DNA from: a virus
Length of the DNA: 64,000 nucleotides
Direction: 5' to 3' (one strand)
IMG/VR virus record: IMGVR_UViG_3300034356_000609
Coordinates: 35,810 to 99,809 of that record
Position numbers and translations under genes: made by a program. Positions 1 through 10,800 of the stretch are shown here, piece after piece. The number at the start of each line of letters is the position of its first letter. Position 1 is the stretch's first letter. The notes under the pieces are model-generated. The model searched no databases. It worked only from the letters and a program-made list of their open reading frames with translations, and had not been told where the DNA came from.

Positions 1-3000
1 ACAGGTTGTTTGTATCTAGTTTTAATTAATTGTACTTTACGACCTTTACCACGACTCTCTGCGTTCTTATTAGCTTGGATAATACTACTGTCTACTTCAT
101 CTAAAGTTTCTCCAGGTAACCCTTCCCTCCACAATAGTTTAATACTGTCAAAGAAAGTATGGAATCTCTTTTTAATGTTTGTTTCAGTTACTCTTTCTTG
201 ACCACTTTTGACTGCGTTTGGTACTACATAACCTCTAAGTCTTTGACTTGCAGGGAGTTTTCTTTGAATGTCTTCATACAAACCTACCAAATCTCCTACC
301 AACGCTTTGTCTTCATTGTTTAACTTTTCGTAGTCTGGGTTATTATATTTACCGTCAGTAGTTTCTTTGGGTCTTAAATCCCCTAAGAAGTTATAGTCTT
401 TGTTTTTGTACTCGTCTCTTACCCTAGGGATAGTCCACTCAAAGCTAGGATTTTCTTGTCTAATATATTTAGAGTCAGAAGGAATGGTCTTGGTCCAAAT
501 ATATATAGGGCGTTCTGTTACATCTTCAAACTCTTCTCCCGTATCTTTATCAAATCTTTTGCGTACTATGCTAATGTGATTGGCTTTATACCAGTCAGTG
601 TCACGCATACGTTTATTGACTTCATTAGAATAAAGAACACTATAGTAAGCATCTATTAAATTCTTTCTGTAGATAGCAGATTTAAGGTCTGTTAAAGTTT
701 GAGCTGTAGGCAACTCGTCTAATGCACTAGGGTCTGAAAAGATACCAACGTCTAAATGGTTGCCATCAGTTTCAATAAAGTGGTCTGCCATCTTTTCAGC
801 CTTGGTTTGCATTTCTGCAAGTAAAACTGTCTCAGTAGCGAGTTGACCTCTAATGTTTCTCTTGACACTTTCTACTACTTCGTAGTAATAGTCTGTCTTC
901 TCTTTTGTTTGTAGTGCAAACAATCTTTTGAACAATCCTTTTAACAGAAGTTTATCTGCATCTGTCATGTTACGATTCTGGTCTGCAGCATCCTTTAAAT
1001 CTTCTATCTCATTTTCAATCTCACGGATAGTTTCACTTAACCCTAACTCAACTGCCGAACCTACTATAACTCCATCTTGGTCTCTATAACCTTTAACTGC
1101 ATTAAACAACCTAGTATATGCATCGTTAATCTCTGGGCTCTCTCCATATTTAAGAAAGACTGCCTTAATCTTATCAGCAATAGTTTGTTGTAACTCAAAA
1201 AACTGAGGATCTATTTCTATTCTAGTGTTGTTCTTGAGCCAAGTAGCTAAGTTGTTTTGTGCTTCTACTAGATTTTCTTTTTCTTCAAACAACTTACTTT
1301 GGAGTGCAGTTGTGTTTTGACCTAACGCTTCTGCATCTGCTAAGTCTGTTTCTAGAATACCAATACGAGTCTTAACCTGCTTTACAGCATCTTTACGACT
1401 TTGCTTTTCTATGTTAAACCTCTTAAGTACTGCTTCAGGAATAGTAAACTCAACAACATCAAGTTCTTTTCTTCTCTGCTTATAAGATATAATAGATTCA
1501 GCAATATCCCTTTCTTTTGAGCCTATGGGTTTTTCTGACCCGTCCTCATTAAATATAGAACCTAATCTCTCGTATTGTCTTCTTAGGTCTCCACGTACCT
1601 TACGATCTTCTTCTGTAGAGTCAACGTCTCCAAATACGTCTATGTGTTCTTTTATCTCGTCTAGTAAGGCGGCTCTAGCTTCACGAGCTTCTTCACTTAA
1701 AAGCGATTCTGCCTGATAATACTCATCCGTGTATCTACCTACTGCATACTTTTCTTGGAAATCTCCCAATGCTTTTTCCGCTGCTAGTATATCAGCTTCA
1801 ACTCCTGCCTTTTCTGCTACTTCTAAGTTATGCTGAAGGTCAAGCAAATCAGAGTAGAACTCAGCTTCTTTGAATTTAGTGTTATAGGCTAACTGTTTTA
1901 CTTTAGTTCTTCTTCCTTGCTCGTCATAATAGATCATATCTACCTCACGAGTTAACCCTTGGTAATGTTTATCTACAGTACTAAAGGCACTTACATTCCC
2001 TCTTTGTTTGTTTCTAGCTTCTACACGACGTTCAATGGCTTCTGCTCGTGTAGTTGTATCTATACTTGAGTTCTCTGCTTCTGTTAAATGGACATCTAAG
2101 AACTGTTTAAGTACTTGAACTACAGGGCTGCCAGAACTCGTAGCCATACCCATGTATACATTCCACATACTTCCTCCTTCATATGAAGGGTCCATACCTC
2201 TTTGTAGAAGTATTTGTATGTTCTGTGTAGTTGGCACCCAAGACAAAAAGTACTTTAAGTTTTGAATGTCTGACTCTAGGTTTTTTATCTTCTTAGCTTC
2301 ATTGTTAGCTTGTGCATCTAGTAACAAAGCTTCTTTAGCAGCAAGTTCTTGATTAAGTTGACTGTCTGAAGCTTGTAGCTTTTTACTAATTAATCTAAAA
2401 GGTTCTGCAAGCTGAGAAGCTACGGGAATAATAATAGCTTTTTGAGCAGCAGTACGTAAGTTAGTACTATTGTTTTGTATTCTTTCTAACTTGGTCTGTA
2501 ACTCTTTAACAACTACATCATAGTTTTCTATCTGTCTTCTGCGTTCCTGTAAGAATTCTGCCTTACCAGTTGGGTCTAACGCCAATTGGTCTTTAGTTAC
2601 ATTCATTACAAGTTCAGGCATCAACAAGCTATTAAAGCTTTCTACTTGCTCGTTGATTAAGTCTGATAGGTTTTTAGCATAGTTAAACAAACGTATAGCC
2701 TCTACATCTGACATCTGGCTTAGATTGTCCTTTGTTGTTTTGACTGTTGTTTGAATCCGTTTAAGTATGTTCTCTAATGCATCTATATAACTTACAGTAG
2801 AGTTAATAGTATCTGCTACTCCAGCACTAGATATATTGCCAAGCTTTTGTTTAATTCTTTCAATAGAGCCAAAGCGTGGATCTATCTCTGATAAAGCTTG
2901 AGACATCTGTGCCCAACTAGAACTGTTTAAACTCTCTCGTACATAGTTTTGAAACTTACTTAAATCTATTGAAGGAGGCGTTACTGTGGCACTACTATAG

Positions 3001-4187
3001 GGAGCATTGAATCTTAGTTGATGTTCTCCTGCCAGTTCAGGCATATCTTCTAAACTTTCTAAGTAATCAAAGTACTCGTTTAAAGTAACATCTAAGTCAC
3101 TTAAAGATACGTTGGTAAACTGACCCTTTAAGAATCTTTTTATAGTTGCAACAAGTCTTCCTAGTAAGCCAGTATTCTTAGCTTTCTGTTCTGCCTCTTG
3201 GAGTGTTTCTCTAAAATAAGGATTAGATAGGTACTCACTTACAAACTCTTCAGTATTCTTAAATCCGTAGTTATTCTGAAGTAAAGGAAAGTTACTTCTA
3301 TATTGGGATAAATACCTATCCATCTCTTGAGAGAATTGTATCTCTGCAGGAGTTTGAGGGTTAGTCAAAGCGTGGATAGTGTATGCGTGTAATGTCTCGT
3401 GGATAAGTTCCTTAACGAAACTTTTACTATTGAAGTCAGATGAAACCGTCTTACCTACGTATACCGTATTGGTTTTAGGGTCATAGAAAGATCTTTGATA
3501 CTCGTCTGCTACGGTAGCATCATCAAACACTACCAACTTTAAAGTTGGATTAATCCTAAGTAAGCTACTAAGTCTGGTTAAGATTTCCTTTTGGAAGTTC
3601 TCTGTCTCCCCGCTATTAACAACTCCATCGATAAGTTCTTTTAACTGTGCGTTAGAAAAGTCCTGTACGCTGTTGACTATCAAAGAAGGGAACTTTACTT
3701 TGTTTAAGTATGCTTTACTTACAGGCTTTAAAGTCTTTTCAGATATAGCTGGTTTAACTGATAAATAGTATTTACCATCACGGGTTACTACCTCACTTGT
3801 GATTAAATCATACTTAGGGTTTAGATTAATTTCTTCGTGGATAAACTCAAAGGCATTGGGATTTGTATATCCTATGTTCAAGTATCCAAGAGAAGCTACC
3901 TCTTCTATTTGTTCTGCTGACCTAATCTCTTGGTCAGTCATATTCAATCTAAGATGTTTGTTAATCTCCTGTATGCTAGGCTCTCCTACAAAGTTTAACT
4001 TAGGACTATATCCTAGTTGTTGCTTTGTCCAGTCAAAACCAAACTCTGTTTTAAATGTATTTGTAGTCAGTGCCTCATAAATACTTTTACCTTGTGCAGG
4101 TGGAAAGAATGAAGTCAACTGATAGTATGCAGGACTTGTAACTTGAAGGCCTGACAGAGGGGATTTTATGGTAGCAAAACAAGACAT
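1..4187 (-). CDS. Giant virion protein with zincin motif, 3' end cut by window edge
   Basis: The frame is open from the ATG at 4187 to the left edge, giving at least 1,395 residues; the real end lies outside the window. A zinc-metalloprotease signature H263-E-T-L-H267 is visible, inside a helix-like stretch (KELIHETLHAYTIH). The rest is largely charged helical sequence with long coiled-coil-like segments (roughly residues 430-1,150), and the last residues seen are very basic. In crAss-like phages a zincin domain is known in one of the giant proteins next to the virion RNA polymerase, so this is probably its counterpart: packaged in the head, ejected with DNA, possibly processing virion or host proteins. 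It is the last gene of the unit starting near 24200, 32 bases after the 203-aa gene. The protease role is inferred from the motif alone. Confidence 0.8.
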   Translation of the reverse strand, partial: MSCFATIKSPLSGLQVTSPAYYQLTSFFPPAQGKSIYEALTTNTFKTEFGFDWTKQQLGYSPKLNFVGEPSIQEINKHLRLNMTDQEIRSAEQIEEVASLGYLNIGYTNPNAFEFIHEEINLNPKYDLITSEVVTRDGKYYLSVKPAISEKTLKPVSKAYLNKVKFPSLIVNSVQDFSNAQLKELIDGVVNSGETENFQKEILTRLSSLLRINPTLKLVVFDDATVADEYQRSFYDPKTNTVYVGKTVSSDFNSKSFVKELIHETLHAYTIHALTNPQTPAEIQFSQEMDRYLSQYRSNFPLLQNNYGFKNTEEFVSEYLSNPYFRETLQEAEQKAKNTGLLGRLVATIKRFLKGQFTNVSLSDLDVTLNEYFDYLESLEDMPELAGEHQLRFNAPYSSATVTPPSIDLSKFQNYVRESLNSSSWAQMSQALSEIDPRFGSIERIKQKLGNISSAGVADTINSTVSYIDALENILKRIQTTVKTTKDNLSQMSDVEAIRLFNYAKNLSDLINEQVESFNSLLMPELVMNVTKDQLALDPTGKAEFLQERRRQIENYDVVVKELQTKLERIQNNSTNLRTAAQKAIIIPVASQLAEPFRLISKKLQASDSQLNQELAAKEALLLDAQANNEAKKIKNLESDIQNLKYFLSWVPTTQNIQILLQRGMDPSYEGGSMWNVYMGMATSSGSPVVQVLKQFLDVHLTEAENSSIDTTTRAEAIERRVEARNKQRGNVSAFSTVDKHYQGLTREVDMIYYDEQGRRTKVKQLAYNTKFKEAEFYSDLLDLQHNLEVAEKAGVEADILAAEKALGDFQEKYAVGRYTDEYYQAESLLSEEAREARAALLDEIKEHIDVFGDVDSTEEDRKVRGDLRRQYERLGSIFNEDGSEKPIGSKERDIAESIISYKQRRKELDVVEFTIPEAVLKRFNIEKQSRKDAVKQVKTRIGILETDLADAEALGQNTTALQSKLFEEKENLVEAQNNLATWLKNNTRIEIDPQFFELQQTIADKIKAVFLKYGESPEINDAYTRLFNAVKGYRDQDGVIVGSAVELGLSETIREIENEIEDLKDAADQNRNMTDADKLLLKGLFKRLFALQTKEKTDYYYEVVESVKRNIRGQLATETVLLAEMQTKAEKMADHFIETDGNHLDVGIFSDPSALDELPTAQTLTDLKSAIYRKNLIDAYYSVLYSNEVNKRMRDTDWYKANHISIVRKRFDKDTGEEFEDVTERPIYIWTKTIPSDSKYIRQENPSFEWTIPRVRDEYKNKDYNFLGDLRPKETTDGKYNNPDYEKLNNEDKALVGDLVGLYEDIQRKLPASQRLRGYVVPNAVKSGQERVTETNIKKRFHTFFDSIKLLWREGLPGETLDEVDSSIIQANKNAESRGKGRKVQLIKTRYKQP

Positions 4188-4219
4188 TATTTACAAATTT
4201 AATCTATTTAAGAACTAAA

Positions 4220-4831
4220 TCAAGGTACTTCACAACTCACCTCTTCAAAGCTAATGCTATTGAGGTCTGGAGTATCTGGGGCACTTGTTTTATCTAGAGA
4301 CAAAGTAAGCTGTAGAGGCTGCTGTCTTAAAGGAGCTTCGTATACTTGAGTATCAGGTATCTGAACAGATGTTTCCATTACTTCAAATAAACTATCCTCT
4401 AAGTCGTTTAACTCCTGTAAAGCTAAAGCGGCATCGTCTTTGTAAAAACCTTCAGGTCTATAACTCACAGGTAACTCAAAAGCTTCTTGTAAAGATACTT
4501 CTTCAAACTTAACTTGATATGCGGCCAATAACTTAGGTGTAATGTATACTTGGATAGCAGCACCATCAGTATAACTACGACCTCCAAAAACAACTCCAAA
4601 TAACTTTCTTGGTATGTTTAACTCATTAGATATAGCAACTGCCGTACTGTCTGCAATACTACGTACTTTCTTAACTGTATTCATACTAGCATCCCTAGAG
4701 TTTACTGGGAGAAATATCTCTCCTGTACCCAGTAGTTTAAATGCATTATTTTTTGTCTTAGCAATCGTAACTGCCTTAGGAGTTATCTGACTGCTAATTT
4801 CTCTAGCTGATATTTTACATGCTTGTGCCAT
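4220..4831 (-). CDS. Conserved-position protein between giant virion genes (203 aa)
   Basis: I do not recognise a family. The 203-aa protein starts M-A-Q-A-C-K and ends with S-C-E-V-P, so it has a cysteine near each end. The N-terminal two thirds look like a compact alpha/beta domain (a positively charged segment, then VFGGRSYTDGAAIQVYITPK), and the last 60 residues are acidic and Pro/Gln-rich and probably flexible. It sits four bases after the RNA polymerase stop codon and 32 bases before the zincin giant protein, so it is made together with them. Small proteins between the giant virion proteins are common in crAss-like genomes, so a virion component or polymerase-associated factor is the likeliest role, but that is context only. 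Confidence 0.6.
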   Translation of the reverse strand: MAQACKISAREISSQITPKAVTIAKTKNNAFKLLGTGEIFLPVNSRDASMNTVKKVRSIADSTAVAISNELNIPRKLFGVVFGGRSYTDGAAIQVYITPKLLAAYQVKFEEVSLQEAFELPVSYRPEGFYKDDAALALQELNDLEDSLFEVMETSVQIPDTQVYEAPLRQQPLQLTLSLDKTSAPDTPDLNSISFEEVSCEVP

Positions 4832-4835
4832 AGTC

Positions 4836-7800
4836 TTATCCGCAAGGATTTATATTAGGTAAGTTATTAATATCGTTTTGGTTAGGATTTGTAGATGGTT
4901 GAGTAATAGGTTTATTTACTACTTCAAACTCTATAGCATAAGGATATTGACCTACATTTTTATCAGTTACAGATTTTACCCATCCTTCTTTTTGCCAGGT
5001 AGCATCTTGATATTCTTGTGTAAATGGAGTAACTTTAGTAATTCTAGTATATACTTGTCTTCCTGTTTTATCAGTCATTCTTATAACTTTACCTACAAGA
5101 TCTGATATTTTAGATAAACCATAATCCTTAGACATTCTTTGTATGTCAGTATTAGCTCTGGTAGTTCTAGTTCTATCCCCTGATATAATAAGATCCATAG
5201 TAGACTTTCCTTTAAACTGAGGTTGCATTTGACCGCCTTGACCATCTGCAAAGTTTTGTGCTATAGGTGTTAGTTTATCTGCTAGGTTAAATTCATCAAC
5301 ACTAGTAGCTGGTTGAATAGTCTCGGTAGGCATACTTTCAGGTGAGTATACACTACGTTCTATTGCAATCAAACTCTTAATGGCCGAGTCTTGTAACCTC
5401 ATGGTTTTTAACTTCTCTGGGTTTGTTCTGGCTAAGAACTCGATGCTTGTAGTTATAGGGGATAGTGTAGTACTAAACATCTTAGTAGAGTATCTTACGA
5501 GAGTCAAATAGGACTTGAACTTTTGCGGCTCTTCCTTCCTCATTGTCTCTAGTTCATTGTAAGACTTTGTTGTGTAGTCTATATAAGCTTCATGAGGTAC
5601 GATACTAGATACATTGTCTGTGTTGAAGTGACCTCCGTATTGCATAAAAGATCCCAATGCCAAATCAGTAAAGAACTCTTTTATCTCAGCAATAGGACTG
5701 TTTAGTCCTTCTAAGAATGCAGTCCTATATAACTTGTTGGTCTCCGACATAACGACACTCTTTAACTTAAAGTTTATCTCACCAGTATTACTTGTCTCTG
5801 GATACAAGTTCTGTACTAGATAATTATTCCTTAAATCAGGATTACTGATTATACCCTCAAAACGTTTTGCAAGGTTGTTAGAAGTGGTCTTTTGCATTAG
5901 ACCGTCTTTACCTCTATAGTATTCTAACAAATTGCCCTTTTCGTTACTAGCTGTTTTTTGGGTATAGTTAAAGATTAGATTTGTCTTTAACCTTTTAATA
6001 GCCTTCATACGAAGTTCTTGACCTGTTATATCATTCTTAGTTAAGAAAGTATTTATAGTCTCATGAACTTCCACAGAGTCAGACAATGGATATATTTGAC
6101 CCATAACCTCTTGTACAAATCCGCTTACATTAAACTGCGCCAATGCAGATTGATTAAACATAAAGTCAATTGCCTCTGCGTTAAAGTATTCTTTTAATCC
6201 TCCCTCTTTGGCAACCGTCTCCGTACTTTGGAATGAAGTTCTATAATTCGTAGTATTAAAGTCAGTAATGCTAGTCAACTCCCTCAACCCACTTTGCTGT
6301 GCTACAACTACACCAAACTGTAATAAATAGGCAATATCCCTCATTGCCTTCTCTTCACCAGTCAATGTCTCATTAGGATTAAAATTAGTAATGTATTGAT
6401 TCAAAGTAGGTACACCCATCATCGCTTCAATATACATAGCTAGCTTTTTCTTAGATCCTTTGATGTTAGCTGCTTTAATTTCTTTGTCTATACCTGCAAC
6501 AAACTTTTCTAGCTTTACATTCCCTGAAGTCTGAACTCGGTTTTTAATAAGAGACATAATAGCTGAGTTCTTACTGACGTATAAGTTCTCCATCTTCTTA
6601 TGTATCTCTGCTCTGTTAGCCATGCTTAGAGCTAGTTTAATTACATCTGAGTTGATGAAGTCCAATACATCTTTTACAGGAGTACCTGCAAGAATCATAG
6701 CATGTGCCAATGGACTAGTCTCTTGGTTTAAACCTAAAAGAATAATCCAATCTTCGTTTGCAATGTCGACGTGTCCGTTTACAAACTCACTCAATACTTT
6801 AGAGATACGATTCGTTCCATCTGCGTCTTTCTTGCCTCCAAGCATTATCTGACCCTCAGCATTTCTGTTGGCCTTAAAGTAATAGGCATTAAACAAACTA
6901 GAAGTATACTTTAGTCCTGCCCTTTGGAATTCTTTCTGTAGAGTATTAATCTTAGCGTCAATACCCAATGCATCTTTAGATAGGATATTTTCCAAGAAAA
7001 TTCTCCAAGATGTTCTAGGATTAAACACATCGGTAGAACTAATCTTCTTTCCAGGTTTAGTATACTGGGTAAGAATGCTGTTGTTGTTTGGAGTAGTTAA
7101 AGAATCATACAACTCTCCTGTCTTTAGAATGGATTTTAAACTATCTACAAGTCCATTGCCTAATGCTTTTTTATAGTCGTCAACTACGGCAATTTCATTT
7201 CTTATATCTTTTATGTCATTGCGTACTTCTGCTAAAATAAACAAAGCCTCCATAGGGTTTTCTCTATCTAGTTTTGCAAGTTCTGCAAACTTTCTAGCTA
7301 TTAGTTTCTTTTCTTTTCTAATATCTAACAAAGTCTCTGACTCTTCTTGACCTACAATCTCATTAACCAGCAACTCCTTAATGCCTTCAATTGCTTCGTC
7401 AATCTCCTCGTTGAGTATGTTTATCTCATCTTTGATGTCTTTGCGTTGTTCGTAGATAGGATTCTCACTCATCTCTGCACGCATCTCTTTTTGAATAGCT
7501 TTTAACCTAGAGAGACTTATCTTAAGTTCTTTTTGACGAGACAACTCGCTGGTATAGTCTTCTACGTCAAACTCTTTTTTAATTACTTCTCCCGACTCTG
7601 ATAAGGCCGTCATAAAGAATGTTAACTTATCAATGTCGTAGTCACCTCCTGTTTTAGTTACTATCTGTGCAGGAAGAATCATTACTGCACCTGCGGATTC
7701 GTCAAGAAACTCCCGAACAATAGCATACTCCATAGAAGAAAATCCTTGTACTGGAATACGTACACCAACCATAGTTAATTTGTCCTTGTGAAGTTCTTTC

Positions 7801-10800
7801 CAACTATTAGCCGTTTCCGTAGAAGAAGTAAGAATACTATTTAATACCTGTAAAGAGCCGACCTTCTTACCCTCGTAAGTCAAGTTAAGTAGTCCTGCAT
7901 GCTTCTTAGGGTTAAATGCAATCTTAACCTCCATAGGATTTGTTTCTCCTGTAGTGGGGTTGAGGGTATAAAACTTTAAGTCGTTCGCTCCAAACTGTTC
8001 TAACTGTTGTTGAGTAGGGTTAGCAAATCGGATTCTCTCAAATCCAGTACCAGCTACTTGGATAAAGCTTTCTCCAAATATCTTTTGAGAAATAACTTTG
8101 TTGTTGAAAATGTTTAATATAAGAGCCTCTACCTCATCTCTGTCTTTGTTCGCATCCAAAGGATTTACAAAGTTACCTTGCTCATCTACCTTAATAAAGT
8201 TACGTAGTCCTTCAGAAACTTCTTTCTCCTCGAATTGTTCTGCAACATATCTAGCCAACTGAAGTTGATTAATACCGTCAATCTGTCCGTTAGTTCTAGT
8301 TATACCTAACTTCTTTTCTAGTTTGATAACTTCAAACTGTACCAAGTTGTTTAAGTTATTAGTGAACTCATTGTACAATCCTGATATACGTTCCTGGGTG
8401 TCAAGACTAAAGTCTCCAGAGAGTTCTCCAAACTCATAGAAGTCTCCAAAGATTAACTTCATCATCTGAGTTGCAAGTGTACTTTCATCCTTATACTTAG
8501 GAGCTTGATATTGCTGTTCTCTTAAGTTTTCTATATGGAGTGTAGTAACTAAACTGTCGTCTATGTTTTGTTTTACTTCTAAGTACTCTACTCCGTTACG
8601 TGTTACCTTTTCGTAATAATCGCTTGGTTCAGCATTGTCAGACATCTTAGAGCCAGACTTGAATGTATAATAGTTTACTTGCGTATTATACATGGCTATC
8701 ATTTGCTTTTCCATTTGTCTCCCTTCTACTACACTAGGTATCATAGGTATTAGAGAAAACTTATGTAATGCTACTTGTTTTGGGTCTCTCTCTGTAGGTC
8801 CAAAGTGTCCTAGCTTCAAAGGAGGAAAAGGAGTCAAACCAGTAGTGTTAATTAACTTGGTCTTTTCTGATATTAATTCTTGTGCATTAGCAGGGTTGCC
8901 CTTTAGTGCAACATTAATTTCTGCAATACGTACTTGCTGTTGGTAAGCCTTCTCTTGTTTAGTACTGTCCCATCTACCTATACTTATTAAATAATTTCTA
9001 TAAAAGTCAAGTGTAACTACACCTTGAGCATCTGCTTCCTTAGGATTGTTTACGTAAGCGTCAAACTCGGACTTCTCTTCTTCTAAGAGTGTATCCCAAT
9101 TACCACTATCGTAAACCTTTTTGTAGGTTTCAAAATCACTCTTACTAAAACTAAGTACATCCTTATAGATTACAGTACGGATAACAGGATTAAACTTATT
9201 CTCAACTCCTGTGTAAGCTATACTAATAGCATCTTGTCCTGTATCGGTATCAAAGAAGTCTTGTAAGGCACTATCCCAGAATACTGGACTACCAGGTGAT
9301 GCTGAGAATGCAGGTCTCTTAAACAACTCTCTATAGTCTGCCTTAACATTAAAGTTAGACATATCACCAATAAAGAACTTCAAGAACTCTACGTTATTAA
9401 TAAAAGCATTCTTCAGCATTACTTGTGCTAAGTACTGAAGATTCTGACTTGTAATTGTAGGAGGTGTTTTTCTGTCGGCAGCTGGAAGTAACTGAGCATT
9501 AATCATATTTAATTTACTTAAATATGATGCAGTTTGTGCAAGACGTGTACTGTAGTCTACTGTATAACCCTGAGAATTTACAGGAGTTGACATAATATCT
9601 ACCAACTCTCTAGTGAATAACTCACCTTGAGTTGCAAAGTAAGTACTTAAAGATTGTGGCAAAGCTGCTACAGCCTTATGGTAACCTGCTATTAGTTCTT
9701 CTTTTGTGGTAGCTTTTGTAATCTCTTCTACAATCTCATTGGGAAGAATGTCATTAAAAATAAATAGATTCTTAGCGTTTTTATTATAAGTAGTTTTTGC
9801 TACACCCTCACCAGCTTCAATTGCATTAGATATCCTTGTGACTTCTGAGACTAAGTAGTTCTTAAACGTAGCCACCAACTCAGGTTCTATAGGCACTTCT
9901 TCCGTGGGAGATTTAAGAAGATTTACATTGATAGGTACATAAATCTTCTCTGCTAGAATAGGATTAGAAAAACTTGTGCTTAAAGAAGAAGTCTTATCTC
10001 CAAAGCGCATATTCTCTAATTCTGTAGATTGGAAGAAACTTACAAAGTCTTGGATAATTTTATCTCCAGGATGTAAATTGGTTGTATGACCTCCGTAGTT
10101 ATCAGAGTCAAAGTCTTTAAGTTCTAAACCTCCGAAGTCAGTTACATTGATTGTACGTGGTCCTGTAGTCTTGTCTACGACTTTAGTATAACTACTTAAT
10201 GGATTCTTTTCTATCTCTGCCTTAGTTAATGGCAATCCAAACAAACGGTTTAACCAAATAGATCCTAGTATGTCTGGATTCTTTCTATAGTCAAAACGAG
10301 CATAGGCAGGTTGGCTTATTAGTTCTTCGTAGTTATTAGCTTTGTTTACTGCGGAAGCTTGCTGAGTCATAAAAGACCAAGGGGAACGTATGAACTTTTT
10401 CTTCTGCTCTGCCGTTGTATACGCTGTAGGTCTAGATGCTACGTCAAAGTTTGAAAAGAACTTAGTAAAAGGATTTAACTCTGTCTCCTTCTTCTGTAAA
10501 TAAGAAGTAGCTTGTTGTAGACTGTAAGTTACAACTTTACTATTGACTGCCTTTTTAAGAGCTTGAGATATACTGCTTACGTCAATTCTCCAATCCTTAA
10601 ACGAAGCTGTCTGTGTACCTGCAAGTCTTGCTTCGATATAACTCTCAAACAAAGGTTCTTGAAGTGAAGACACCTCGTAACCTCTGTCTTTAATGTATTT
10701 AAGTGCCTCTTCTTTAGTTGTAGAAAAGGCGATAATCTTTTCAAACAAGTCGTCAGCTTCTGCGAGCTCTGTTGGACTCATACTTGCTTGTCCTGTCTTA

